A model generated the notes under the pieces. The model did not search any database. It worked only from the letters and a program-made list of their open reading frames with translations, and was not told the origin of the DNA. The position numbers and the translations under genes are program-made. Of a DNA stretch of 64,000 nt, positions 44,620-54,130 are shown in pieces. Position 1 is the stretch's first letter. Every line of letters starts with the position of its first letter. This stretch comes from Sporolactobacillus sp. CQH2019 (GTDB lineage Bacteria; Bacillota; Bacilli; Bacillales; Sporolactobacillaceae). The DNA is taken from NCBI RefSeq assembly GCF_028765345.1, contig NZ_JARAJZ010000013.1, positions 1 through 64,000 on the forward strand, in the 5' to 3' direction.

Positions 44620-46501
44620 TGTTGATACTTTAAATAGTCCAAGCATCTGGTCACGCATCAATCGCCGAGATCTTGCACGAGCTTTAATTACAGCATTTTT
44701 AGCAGTAGTTGTGGTCGTAACCGAGGCATTGGCTCCCTACCAGATATGGGTTATTGTCGGAATCACTGCCGTAGGGCTTCTTTTCGGCTGCTGGCCAATC
44801 ATCGTGGAATCTTGGCAGGACATTCGTCATAAAAAAATGAGTATGGATCTTTCAATGTTCATTGCCATTGCCGCTGCAGCTGTTATCGGACAATGGGTCA
44901 CTTCACTCATCATCACTACCTTTGTCTTGGCAGCAGACATTCTTGAGGACTTATGCATGGACCAAGGAAGAAGTGCCCTTACTAATCTAATGACTTTTCT
45001 GCCTGATACCGTGCGAATCAAGAAAAGAACCGACGAATCCGAGAAGATTCAGGAAATTCCGCTTAGTGAGGTACAACTAAATCAGACTGTTATTATCTCA
45101 CCTGGGGAACGGATACCCATTGACGGAACAGTTATAACCGGTTTTTCAAGTGTAGATCAGTCACGGATCACGGGAGAATCAATGCCAGTGGATGTGACTA
45201 AAGGTTCATATGTATATGCCGGATCAGTTAATGAGAATGGGGCGCTTGAGGTGCGCACGGAACGAGTCGGCGAGGATTCCTCATATGGTCAAATCATCGC
45301 CGCAGTGCGTCAGGCTCAATCAACCCAAGCGCCTGTTCAACGTTTAGCCGACAAATTTGCTGCCTTCCTAGTGTACACGGCTATCATCGGTGCCGTAATC
45401 ACGTGGTTCGTTACTAAAAATCTGTACAGCGCCATTGATGTCATTATTGTTGCCGGCGCGTGCGGCGTTGCAGCCGGTACTCCACTGGCTATGCTTGCTT
45501 CAATTGCAAGAGCTGCCCGCAATGGCGCGTTTGTTAAAGGGGGGGCGTACATGGAAGCTCTTTCTCATATAGATACGATCATCTTCGATAAGACCGGTAC
45601 GTTGACACGCGGTACTCCAAAGGTCGCTGCCTTGCAACCCGTTCCCGGCATCAGTGAAAGCGAACTGCTGGCAACTGCCGCCAGCGCTGAATGGCATTCC
45701 GAACACCCCCTTGGCAAAGCCATTGTAACGGCTGCCAATCAAAAAGGCGAAGTTCTCAGCCAGCCAGACTCATTCAAAAACGAGCCTGGGCAAGGGTTAA
45801 CAACCCTAATTAATGGTCATACCGTAAAAATCGGCAGTTCAGCACATATTGGCGGCAAGTCCTTCATGGAGAATGAAGGAACGAAAAATCAACCAGAAGA
45901 TGCTATCGCCAGCATTGTATATGTCTCCCTGGACGGTCAATTTATTGGTAAAATCCTCTTAGCAGATTCGGTACGTGACACAGCTGTCGAAAGCATTGCC
46001 GGACTTAAACACTTGGGCCTGCGTGTTATCATGCTTACTGGCGATAGAAAGACGACTGCCAAGGCAATTGCCGACGCGCTTCATATTGACGAGGTCCATG
46101 CTGAACTCATGCCCGAAGAAAAGCTGGCAGTGATCGATTCGGTGCGCCGGGCGGGTCATCATGTCGCCATGGTAGGCGACGGCGTCAATGATGCCCCCTC
46201 ATTGGCGCATGCGGACGTCGGTATCGCTATGGGAAGTGGTACAGACATTGCCCGTGATTCCTCAAAAGTGGTTCTTGTCAGTTCGAAACTGACCGATGTA
46301 CAAGCACTCATTGCTCTTGCTCATCGCTCGCGCCGCATCGTGAAGTTTAATTTTACAGGCACTCTGGCCGTAGACGTGATCGGGATGTTCCTTGCAGCCT
46401 TTGGGATCCTAACACCGATTATCGCAGCCGTTATCCATGTTGTCAGTGAGTCCATCTTTATTCTAAATTCTGCCAGGTTGATTCCAGGCAAAAGCAAGTG
46501 A
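44582..46501 (+). CDS. P1B-like heavy-metal-translocating P-type ATPase with altered CPC motif
   Basis: A 639-aa P-type ATPase with A-domain TGES, phosphorylation site DKTGTLT (about residue 336), the P1B-specific SEHPLG (about 373) and GDGVNDAP (about 533). There are six or more helices. The transmembrane metal site, CPC in Cu/Zn/Cd pumps, reads GAC followed by GVAAGTP (about residue 291). There is no N-terminal HMA domain. GGGGAG is 7 nt before ATG. The pairing with ArsR argues for metal efflux; the changed motif makes the metal uncertain. Confidence 0.9.
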   Translation: MTKSQHTILTTTDVDTLNSPSIWSRINRRDLARALITAFLAVVVVVTEALAPYQIWVIVGITAVGLLFGCWPIIVESWQDIRHKKMSMDLSMFIAIAAAAVIGQWVTSLIITTFVLAADILEDLCMDQGRSALTNLMTFLPDTVRIKKRTDESEKIQEIPLSEVQLNQTVIISPGERIPIDGTVITGFSSVDQSRITGESMPVDVTKGSYVYAGSVNENGALEVRTERVGEDSSYGQIIAAVRQAQSTQAPVQRLADKFAAFLVYTAIIGAVITWFVTKNLYSAIDVIIVAGACGVAAGTPLAMLASIARAARNGAFVKGGAYMEALSHIDTIIFDKTGTLTRGTPKVAALQPVPGISESELLATAASAEWHSEHPLGKAIVTAANQKGEVLSQPDSFKNEPGQGLTTLINGHTVKIGSSAHIGGKSFMENEGTKNQPEDAIASIVYVSLDGQFIGKILLADSVRDTAVESIAGLKHLGLRVIMLTGDRKTTAKAIADALHIDEVHAELMPEEKLAVIDSVRRAGHHVAMVGDGVNDAPSLAHADVGIAMGSGTDIARDSSKVVLVSSKLTDVQALIALAHRSRRIVKFNFTGTLAVDVIGMFLAAFGILTPIIAAVIHVVSESIFILNSARLIPGKSK

Positions 46502-46890
46502 ACATTCACAACATGTCACCGTCACCGTGCGCTCTTGTTTTAAAGATAGTATAAGATCCGATAGATAATGTATCGCCCGGCTAATGACGGGCTTTGCTAT
46601 GCAACAGGGAGCCCATTTCCTACAAACCAGTAAACATTGCCTGCCTACTTGCGAACTATAATGATTTCACAAGAACGAATACAGTGATACTGATTCCTGA
46701 AAGAGTCGGACAATTTATCAAGCGGCGGTTCAATCTAAATTTACCAAAGGTTCATAAGCCATCAGTGTTGCCGTTTTGTTTTTCTCTTAACAAGGGTATT
46801 TACCCATAGCGTAATTATCAATAAAAAGTTACAGAGATTTAACTCCCTTCCCCATTAAAGTGTCCCGAACATCAGGGACACAGCATACGA
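46502..46890. other. Gene-free stretch after the ATPase gene
   Basis: Contains a weak hairpin GCCCG (46576-46580) / CGGGC (46589-46593) followed by TTTGCT, and GTGTCCC / GGGACAC near 46860-46881. No convincing gene. Confidence 0.35.
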
Positions 46891-46920
46891 AAAAGAGCAC
46901 CCCCCTAATGAGCACTCTTT
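46891..46920 (-). terminator. Possible terminator after the zinc-ribbon remnant
   Basis: AAAGAG / CTCTTT arms around a loop, with CTTTTTC on the minus-strand downstream side. Confidence 0.45.
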
Positions 46921-47183
46921 ATATCATTTTTTTCTTTAATTTCAATAGATTGATGGCAATGGTCACAGATCATAAATAATTGATGACTCACCGGTATTGG
47001 GATCAAAAATGCTGAGAACTCTCATCGGTTTGCCGCAGCAAACGATGCGGTCTTTTCGCATAGACAAATGAACCTTCTTTTTGGCAGATTTAACTCCTTC
47101 CGGGATCCATAAATAATTGTCATGCTTACATTTTAATATGATTCAACTCGATCAGTTCGGAGTGAGAAAGGGCTTTTCCCCAT
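46905..47183 (-). pseudogene. Frameshifted small zinc-ribbon protein
   Basis: It begins at ATG 47183, overlapping the upstream stop (TAATG). After MGKSPFSLRTDRVESY a 1-nt indel leads to LKCKHDNYLWIPEGVKSAKK, then MRKDRIVCCGKPMRV, FDPNTGESSIIYDL, and after a 2-nt loss CDHCHQSIEIKEK, ending at 46905. The reconstructed product of about 93 aa has CxH, CC and CxxC pairs, which looks like a zinc ribbon. The family is not recognised. Confidence 0.5.
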
Positions 47184-47827
47184 TATCTGGCCTCTTTTCT
47201 TAAAACATTGCTATTGCCGTCTTTGATTTTCTGAAGGTCATCTAAAAAGCGCCGATGTTTTTCGTTCACTATTCGGATCAAATTGCTGCCGCTGTTTTCT
47301 TCCTGCCGATCCGGGGCAAACAGTGTTTCGAAGTCATTGACATAATGAATGAAAAGTTTGTTCCTCATGTACTCAGGATCGTTTTCACCGTCGTCACAGC
47401 CGTGATCGGGATTGAAGTCGTCCGGGTTTCTTATGACATAGCTGATCAGGTTACCCGCGCTGTCGGTCAGGCGGACGAAAGGCGTGTATGTAAATTTGAT
47501 TTCTTGAGTGACACAGTGGAGTTTGCTGCAGAAGGTCTCGATGACGGTGAGAAATGAATTGATCTCGTCGTCATAATCGGTCAGTTCCGCTTCAAAGTGC
47601 CAGAGATCGCCGATCAGGCAGCTATTTTCCCCGGTTGTATTTTCGAGCAGACAAGGGCCTTTTTCTTTTTTTAACAGATTGGAAAACGGTCGAAATTTGG
47701 GCTGCTTAAAACGTTTCAAATGAAATTTTGATGTATGGAAAGGCGTGTCATTGAAAATGGATTGAATGATGATTGTAAATTCAGGTTTAATTTGGACAGT
47801 TCCGACGAGATCCGTGTCTGATCGCAT
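47183..47827 (-). CDS. Hypothetical protein
   Basis: A 214-aa soluble protein, acidic with scattered Cys, with no signal peptide, membrane helix or known domain. GGAAGGA precedes ATG. It is translationally coupled to a broken zinc-ribbon gene downstream. Function unknown. Confidence 0.6.
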   Translation of the reverse strand: MRSDTDLVGTVQIKPEFTIIIQSIFNDTPFHTSKFHLKRFKQPKFRPFSNLLKKEKGPCLLENTTGENSCLIGDLWHFEAELTDYDDEINSFLTVIETFCSKLHCVTQEIKFTYTPFVRLTDSAGNLISYVIRNPDDFNPDHGCDDGENDPEYMRNKLFIHYVNDFETLFAPDRQEENSGSNLIRIVNEKHRRFLDDLQKIKDGNSNVLRKEAR

Positions 47828-48046
47828 TACACGGTCCTTCCTTTCATAGAATGGTTTATAAAAATTATTAAGAAAGAAACAATAAAAAATCCGGGGTTTA
47901 TATTATATGACAAAGATCTATTATCCTGATATGACGGAGGGCGGATTTTAGTCATTTTAAATCATAAATTTTTATATACAGGGAAGGAGCGGCTGAAGTT
48001 TTTTATGCAGGATGTTAGTCTATATGTTTTCTAGGGGTGTAAAAAT
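47828..48046. other. Spacer upstream of the hypothetical gene
   Basis: AT-rich; should contain the promoter of the 214-aa gene. Nothing else seen. Confidence 0.3.
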
Positions 48047-48071
48047 AACCCGTTTCGAAATGAAACGGGTT
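48043..48071 (-). terminator. Terminator downstream of the ligase gene
   Basis: AACCCGTTTC (48047-48056) / GAAACGGGTT (48062-48071), followed by ATTTTTA on the minus strand. Confidence 0.8.
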
Positions 48072-48090
48072 TGGGGATTACGAAGCATCG

Positions 48091-48237
48091 TTATTCTGAA
48101 GGTTGGCCATATCTTTCAATCAAGGTTTCACAGTTTTGGTTGACTTCGATTGTCTGAGCCGGCTGCCGACCTTCACATGTTTTGAATACGGCATCTTTCG
48201 ATCGGCTAATGGAATTCTTTTCGTTTGCCGGATGCAA
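48091..48237 (-). CDS. Possible small protein after the acyl-CoA ligase gene
   Basis: A 48-codon frame with TTG start overlapping the ligase stop (TGATTG) and ending 20 nt before the terminator. The product is polar with two Cys (FKTCEG, NQNCETL). It fills the space between gene and terminator, which is why it is listed; no family is recognised. Confidence 0.3.
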   Translation of the reverse strand: MHPANEKNSISRSKDAVFKTCEGRQPAQTIEVNQNCETLIERYGQPSE

Positions 48238-49890
48238 TCAGGCGAGATTCATACCACATCGTCTAATTTTCCTCGTCGTTGTTTTTTCAAATTCTTTTTC
48301 CAGAATTTCAAACACACGGATGTGTTTATAATCCGGCATTTTGTTGTTCACTTCATCAACAATTGATTTTACCATAGCTTGTATTTCTTCTTTTGCGGGC
48401 AGATGACCTATTATTTGGGTCATGCAGTCTAAATTAGGAAAAATTTTAGCCTTCACGCAGGTATCTCCATTGCGATCATTTCCGGGAAGAATAAGGGCTT
48501 CACCGATCGTCTCCTTTTCCAGAAGCCGCGCTTCTAATTCCTCCGGATAAATGTTGTTGCCGTTAGCTGTTACGATCACATTCTTCATGCGCCCTTTGAT
48601 ATACAAAGCCCCGTCCCTGTCAATGAATCCCAAATCACCTGTCCGGAAATAACCGTTGCGGAAAGTGTCGGCCGTGGCATCCGGATCATTATAGTATCCA
48701 AGCATGATATTGTCTCCCTTGGCAAGAATTTCGCCGACACCGGCTCCATCGGGGCTGTCTATTATCAATTCGACGCCGGGAATAGCAACGCCGGCCGATT
48801 GGGCATTGAAATAAAAATCATTGTTTCCCGCCAGAAGAGGAGCAGATTCAGTGAGCCCATAGCCTTGCAAAGCCCGGATGCCAAGCGCCAGAAAATCCTC
48901 TACCACAGCAGGGGAGAGATCGGCTCCACCGACAATGCACGTATGAATTTTGCCCCCGAGCGATTTCTTCACTTTTCGGCGAATAATCATTCTTACAAAC
49001 CCGGACAAATCTCGAAGCGCCTTTGAGATTGAAGATGTTTTGAATTTTGATTGGTACTTCGCCGGACCATTTTTTGAAATAGCCGCTTGAATCCGCTTGT
49101 CTAAAAGCTGAAGCAGTGCGGGAACGACGACGAGAACGGTTGGCCTGTATTCAAGAATGTTGCGGCGTATCGCATTCAGGCTGTCTGCGTAAGCAATGCA
49201 GGCTCCGCGCGATAAAATAAGCAAACAATCCAATGTGCATTCGTACGTATGACAAAGCGGCAGGATCGAAAGGGTTTTGTCGCGGGGCGTGATCTTCACG
49301 ATCTGCGAGGTCGAAAAGATATTCGAACAAATATTCTTTTGAGAAAGGCATACACCTTTTGGCTTTCCGGCAGTGCCGGAAGTGAAAATCAGCACACTCA
49401 TTTCATCCTCAGCAATCGGAACGGTGTCAATTCGTGTATCGTCCGCAGGCACGGGCCGTAAAGCATCCTGCAAAGACAAAAGCAATAATTCACTGCTGAG
49501 CAGCGGTTCTAATTGTTCAAGTATCTCTTTGTCCGCGCACACCGCCGTGCAGCCGGCACTGACAATAAAATGGCGCATATCTTCCGGCGACAGTTCGCGA
49601 TCAATTGGAACGGCCACACCGACTGTAGCAGCGCAGGCATAGTGCAGCACCCATGCATAACTGTTCTTTCCGACAACTGCGATTCGCTTATCAAGCAGGC
49701 CCAGATCGAGAAAATGCGTGCCTAACGCTCTGTACTCCTCTTTAAATTGAGAATAAGTCACATAGCGGTAGTTCCCGCTCCCAATCTTTATCTGAAAAGC
49801 ATGCTTTTTCCTGAATTTCTTTGCGCTCGCGTAAATCATTTCCCGAAAATCAGTATACCGTGTAGCCTTGTTCAACCGTTTTATTTTCAA
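48238..49890 (-). CDS. AMP-forming acyl-CoA ligase / synthetase
   Basis: A 550-aa ANL-superfamily enzyme that adenylates a carboxylic acid (probably a fatty acid) and transfers it to CoA or a carrier. Motifs in order: FTSGTAGKPKG (A3), QGYGLTES (A5), FRTGDLG (A7), IKGRMKN (A8) and the C-terminal KTTTRKIRR (A10 Lys). The start is TTG 49890 with GGAGGAG 7 nt upstream; the ATG 49917 extension overlaps this site. The architecture is like FadD-type ligases. Confidence 0.88.
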   Translation of the reverse strand: MKIKRLNKATRYTDFREMIYASAKKFRKKHAFQIKIGSGNYRYVTYSQFKEEYRALGTHFLDLGLLDKRIAVVGKNSYAWVLHYACAATVGVAVPIDRELSPEDMRHFIVSAGCTAVCADKEILEQLEPLLSSELLLLSLQDALRPVPADDTRIDTVPIAEDEMSVLIFTSGTAGKPKGVCLSQKNICSNIFSTSQIVKITPRDKTLSILPLCHTYECTLDCLLILSRGACIAYADSLNAIRRNILEYRPTVLVVVPALLQLLDKRIQAAISKNGPAKYQSKFKTSSISKALRDLSGFVRMIIRRKVKKSLGGKIHTCIVGGADLSPAVVEDFLALGIRALQGYGLTESAPLLAGNNDFYFNAQSAGVAIPGVELIIDSPDGAGVGEILAKGDNIMLGYYNDPDATADTFRNGYFRTGDLGFIDRDGALYIKGRMKNVIVTANGNNIYPEELEARLLEKETIGEALILPGNDRNGDTCVKAKIFPNLDCMTQIIGHLPAKEEIQAMVKSIVDEVNNKMPDYKHIRVFEILEKEFEKTTTRKIRRCGMNLA

Positions 49891-50572
49891 ATTAATGCTC
49901 CTCCGCCTGTTGGTCATTTATGGTCGTTCAGGAATTTTGCCTGAGACAATTATTCAGCCAGATACGGTAGCCGTCCTTGAGAAAAAGACCTGCGCCTGAC
50001 TAAAAACTGACGCGGGCGTTGATGGATGAATCGCACAGTCCGCTTGCCCTTGATCACAGCAAACACGTTGGATTTTGAAGAAATCACAAACCCGCTCATT
50101 GTGATTTGTGCAGAATTCCTGCGATAAAAAAAGCATGGATGAATCATATAAATTTTCGCTTTTAATGTCTCTTCTAAGTACGTTGTTTTCCCCGGATAGT
50201 TTCAATATTTAATATGTTACTAAGATTATCGCGCACATACTGTGTTGAAAAATTCAGATAAAATGAGTTCAGTTACTCATGCTGAGGTGTGCATTGAATG
50301 ATAAGAGAGGATGGTTACAGCGTGTCCATGGAGGTACCCCTTCCGGTTCACGCCGGTCCTCTCACGTTTCCAGATTGAAACGAAGAAATGCTGTTACCGG
50401 CAAAGAAGAGGATAGAATTCGTTCATGATGGCCGGATAATCATTCCGGATGGGGAAGTGCAACTAACCTTCAGCCGATCAAACGTCTTCCCAAGAATCCG
50501 GAGGCCACGATCATTACAACAGTCTGGTCAATTGCATCGAATGATCCGCATTTAGAGAAAGGGCCTCTTTGA
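49891..50572. other. Gene-poor stretch
   Basis: About 680 bp between the ligase and a frameshifted gene. Short open frames occur on both strands (for example plus-strand MLLPAKKRIEFVHDG near 50390) but none has a good start signal or a recognisable family. Confidence 0.35.
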
Positions 50573-52040
50573 TTAGCCGGCTTCATTGAAAACAGTTTGA
50601 AGGACATTATAGAGATCCTGAACCTTACCGAGCTCTGTTTGAGCCGCATTAGAATGGTTGATCCCGCTCTGATTAAGGTTTCCAAGGGAAGCATACTCAT
50701 CCTCAAGCTGAGAGAAAGCCTGACTGAAACCGGATGAAAAAGCGGCGGCAGAACTCGTGTCAAGATTCCCGAGCATCTGAAAAGCCCGATCCGGCGTACT
50801 AGGTTGATCTTCACCATAAACAAGATCGTTCAGCTGCGTGATCGCTTGATCAAGCGAGGCAGCATACCCTTTTTTCAGCATTGCCGCCGCCCCGGATGTC
50901 ATCTCATTTTGGGCCAGATAATTTATGCCCGACTGACCAAGCGCTGCCGGGAAAGGGGCGGATAGAGACTGATCATTGTTTCCTATCGCCCGCAGGACTG
51001 AGTGAGACACATATAAATCCTTATAGGTAAAATCAGTTCCGGAAATATCCACTGTGGTCTGTGCCTGATTTAGGACAGCAGCGTTAAACTGAGCGGCAAC
51101 TTCTCCGACGCTCTCTTGTGAGTAGTCAACGGAATTTGTCTGCTTATATTGTGCGTATAATTTATTCAATTCAAGCGTTAAATTAGCCATATCATCCTGA
51201 GTTTGCTGAAAGGTCGGGTTTTCAATGAGCTGTTCCGCTCTGAAGTCGAATCCTCCCCCTGCATTCGTCTGCGAAGGATCAAAAAATTGATATAAATCCG
51301 TCACATAAGACCCGATGCCCGCCTCCACTTCATTCTCAAACTTCTGCTCAGCAGCCGACTTTTCAGCATCACGAGCCTGATCCTGAGTTTGTTCATAGGC
51401 AGTCAGATTCGTGATGCCTGCTGCCGCCGCACGTTGGGATGATAGCCTGATCGGAATAAGTCTGCTCAATTTCTGTCTGCGTTTTATCATAGGCTACTAC
51501 GGCTTCGGCCAGAAGATTCGGATTATCGTTGGTTAAATTCCAGTCCGTTGTTAGTGCATCATCAGCGCTGAGAATAGTTAAGTTTCCGGATGACGAAGGG
51601 GCAAACTGGCTGATGTTCAAACTGTCCGCAATCGGCGTCGCCAGGTTTGCCGATTGGGCGTCCTGTTCGCTGACAAGCTGCTTCGTCTCGTCAGCCATCG
51701 TCTCTCCGCCCGCCGGCACAACGGACTGATTATCGGTAATTTTCTGCGGATAGGCCTGCGGATCTAATCCCTTTTCCAATACGGAATGATAATCCGGCTG
51801 CCAGTCGTAGGGATTGACGAGCCTGACATACAAGACCTGTTTAACTCCCGCCTTGTTGTAAAGCTTAAGTTTTTCCTCCTCCGTATAGTCTTCCGGAGAC
51901 CCGGGCATCAGCCAGATCGTTGACGTATCAACTTTAATGGATTGGGCCTTTTGATCTGCGGCCGGTGCCGATACGCTTCCTGACGCCTGTCCCTGCGGCC
52001 GGGTCACGGCAAGGAATGTTTGTAATGGACGAATTTCCAT
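50573..52040 (-). pseudogene. Frameshifted gene for a 490-aa protein of unknown function
   Basis: Two overlapping frames join near 51430. The first (52040 downwards) runs to TEIEQTYSDQAI; the second continues with SSQRAAAAGITNLTAYEQTQ and ends in LQTVFNEAG at 50573. One indel restores a continuous protein. It is rich in Gln, Ala, Ser and Asn, acidic, with no signal peptide or helix bundle; a coiled-coil tendency is visible in the middle. The family is unknown. A sequencing error could mimic the frameshift. Confidence 0.6.
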
Positions 52041-52080
52041 TCTTCTTCATCTCCATAAATTTATCGAAACGATTGCTGTG

Positions 52081-52854
52081 TTATAGGGGTCCGATAAGCC
52101 ATGGCATGGGCATATACACGTGTACTATAAACGGCCTGCCCATTGACGCCGATCGTGACAGTGGCATGTTGAATATTAAAAACAGAACCTTTAGATCATC
52201 TTCAACACATGGAGTCTGCCAGTCAGACCAACTATTTTCCGAATCAGCCACACCGACCATTACAAGATACCTATCAGCGGGATCTAATGAACCGCTCCAA
52301 AACCATGAAGAAAAATTTCCGCCGGCAGCTGCGGCCTCATCATAGGCAACAGGCGTGATCGCGTCATCAGGTATAATCATAAAACTTAAATTTGATTCTG
52401 TTCTCAAGCTGTGGTCCAGCTCCCACAGAAAGGCCGTCCGGCTTAGGCCACTGAGGTGATAGGATTGTCCAATGACTGAATGTCGGCCGATTACTTCCAT
52501 CAGCTGCTTCAATATTAAGAGTTGGGTAAATGGGAACAGACCAAACATCCGATAAATCTTCTACTTCAAAAGGAATAACAGACTGCCCCGGTTGCTGAAA
52601 CTTAATTTGAAAAATGCACAGGATTATTATTTTCATCAACAAATTCAATAGTAATAAAAAAATTTTTGGTTCACCGGGAGCATCAAAAATATCAGAAAAT
52701 ATAGCCATTGAAACTCGGCTTGCTTCACCTGAGGATCATAAGAATAGTTCGTTCCATTATAAGGTGTAAGAAAATCAATGACTGAATTCGTTAGATGAAT
52801 TTTATTTACTCCGCTGTCCTGCAACCGGCATGGATTCGGACTTTTTTTCTTCAT
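52081..52854 (-). pseudogene. Multiply frameshifted gene of unknown function
   Basis: Three overlapping minus-strand frames can be stitched: NSVIDFLTPYNGTNYSYD, then FITIEFVDENNNPVHFSN, then GQSVIPFEVEDLSDVWSVP, then LSFMIIPDDAITPVAYDEAA and SWFWSGSLDPADRYLVMVG to the stop at 52081. At least three indels are needed, one in a T run near 52660. The text looks like a beta-rich protein of about 250 aa. It lies just upstream of the other broken unknown gene, so the two may have formed one operon. Confidence 0.5.
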
Positions 52855-53279
52855 TTCTTTTTCCGCTAGATGCTGGACAGCTTATATCAATTTACTTGCT
52901 TCCTCACTTTTTTAATCTATCTTTACTTGTATTATCGGATAAATTTAAAAATATTTAATTTTTTCCAAATACAAATGAATGTCACCAGGCCGAGGATGGG
53001 TATGGGTATCCCGTGAAATTAATTACATTCACACCATCATGATGATATCATACATCTTGGCTGCCCGGTTTCCAGTACTTTCTAGCCCAGTGTTTATGAT
53101 TTATGAAATAAACAGAGGCACTTGCCCCTTCTATAAATAATCGAGCAGGAGTCAGCTAACGCTGCCGACTTCTCACGCCATCGTACCTGCGGTTCCCCGC
53201 ATACGGCAGTTCCTTAATTGACGCGCAGACACTCATACTGTTTGCCCAGACTGTGATTTATTTTCAAGGGACTCCCTCT
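52855..53279. other. Gene-free stretch
   Basis: About 425 bp, AT-rich; no ORF, terminator or repeat could be supported. Confidence 0.35.
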
Positions 53280-53894
53280 TTAGCTTCGTGCAATAACCGC
53301 TATGAGTTGCTGTGGGGTCAATGACCGGCTTTGCAGAAAGATTTGATACGCTTCTTCCGGCGGCAAAACCGTTTTTTGGTTCAACCAATAAATGATAATA
53401 TCAATGATTCCCTGTATTACGATTTCCTTCGCAAAGCCGGCTGAGAAATTCACCGCCTTTCCATGAAAACTCGAGTCCGTCTGCAGCAGCACTTCGCCGA
53501 TCAAGTGTTTCACCTTGCCGTCAATCGCTGCCGCATGTTCATTCAACAACAGTGCAGCCAAATCCCGCTGTCGATACAGATACCTGAACAACTGGTAAAA
53601 CGCATTGTTGTTCTGATTTAATTCCCCCGCTTCGGCATCGGAAGCCGGCTTCGGATAACGCCGGAAAATCCCGCTAATATTGGCCACGATATCATCTTCG
53701 TAATGGGCTAAAAGATCATACTTGTCGACATAGTGCAGATAAAAGGTACCCCTGCTGATCCCTGCAGCCTTCGCAAGCTGCTGGACGTTAAGTTTGTCAA
53801 AGCCGTTTTCATGAACCAACTTAATAAAGGCTTTTTGAATTTTGATCTCCGTCTCTAACATCTTTGTGTTCGTTTCGATGGAGCTCGCCTCCAA
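53280..53894 (-). CDS. TetR/AcrR family transcriptional regulator
   Basis: A 204-aa protein (193 aa if ATG 53861 is used instead of TTG 53894). The HTH reads LNVQQLAKAAGISRGTFYLHYVDKYDLL. It is divergent from the second yhgE gene and so probably its repressor, repeating the TetR/YhgE pairing seen at 40.5-43.9 kb. Confidence 0.87.
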   Translation of the reverse strand: MEASSIETNTKMLETEIKIQKAFIKLVHENGFDKLNVQQLAKAAGISRGTFYLHYVDKYDLLAHYEDDIVANISGIFRRYPKPASDAEAGELNQNNNAFYQLFRYLYRQRDLAALLLNEHAAAIDGKVKHLIGEVLLQTDSSFHGKAVNFSAGFAKEIVIQGIIDIIIYWLNQKTVLPPEEAYQIFLQSRSLTPQQLIAVIARS

Positions 53895-54130
53895 TTAACA
53901 GACCGTCAATTTCATAACCATTTAACAACAAATTTAAAAAAATTACAATGAACACTTCTGCTGATTTTGTGTAGCGGAAGAAAGCGGAACATACATGATA
54001 AATATCGAATAAAACCTGAAAAAGCACGTATTCAGCTTAACATTCGGGTCGAAATTGTGTATTGCCAGGTTTAGATCGAGCAGCTAATATCATCAATGAA
54101 CAAAGTGTTAATTTGAAAGAAGGTAATCAA
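53895..54130. promoter_or_regulatory. Divergent regulatory region of tetR and yhgE
   Basis: About 235 bp shared by the two starts. It should hold the TetR operator; no perfect palindrome stands out. Confidence 0.4.

Noticed and set aside
46594-46809. 71-aa plus-strand ORF
   Set aside because: No ribosome binding site and no recognisable family.
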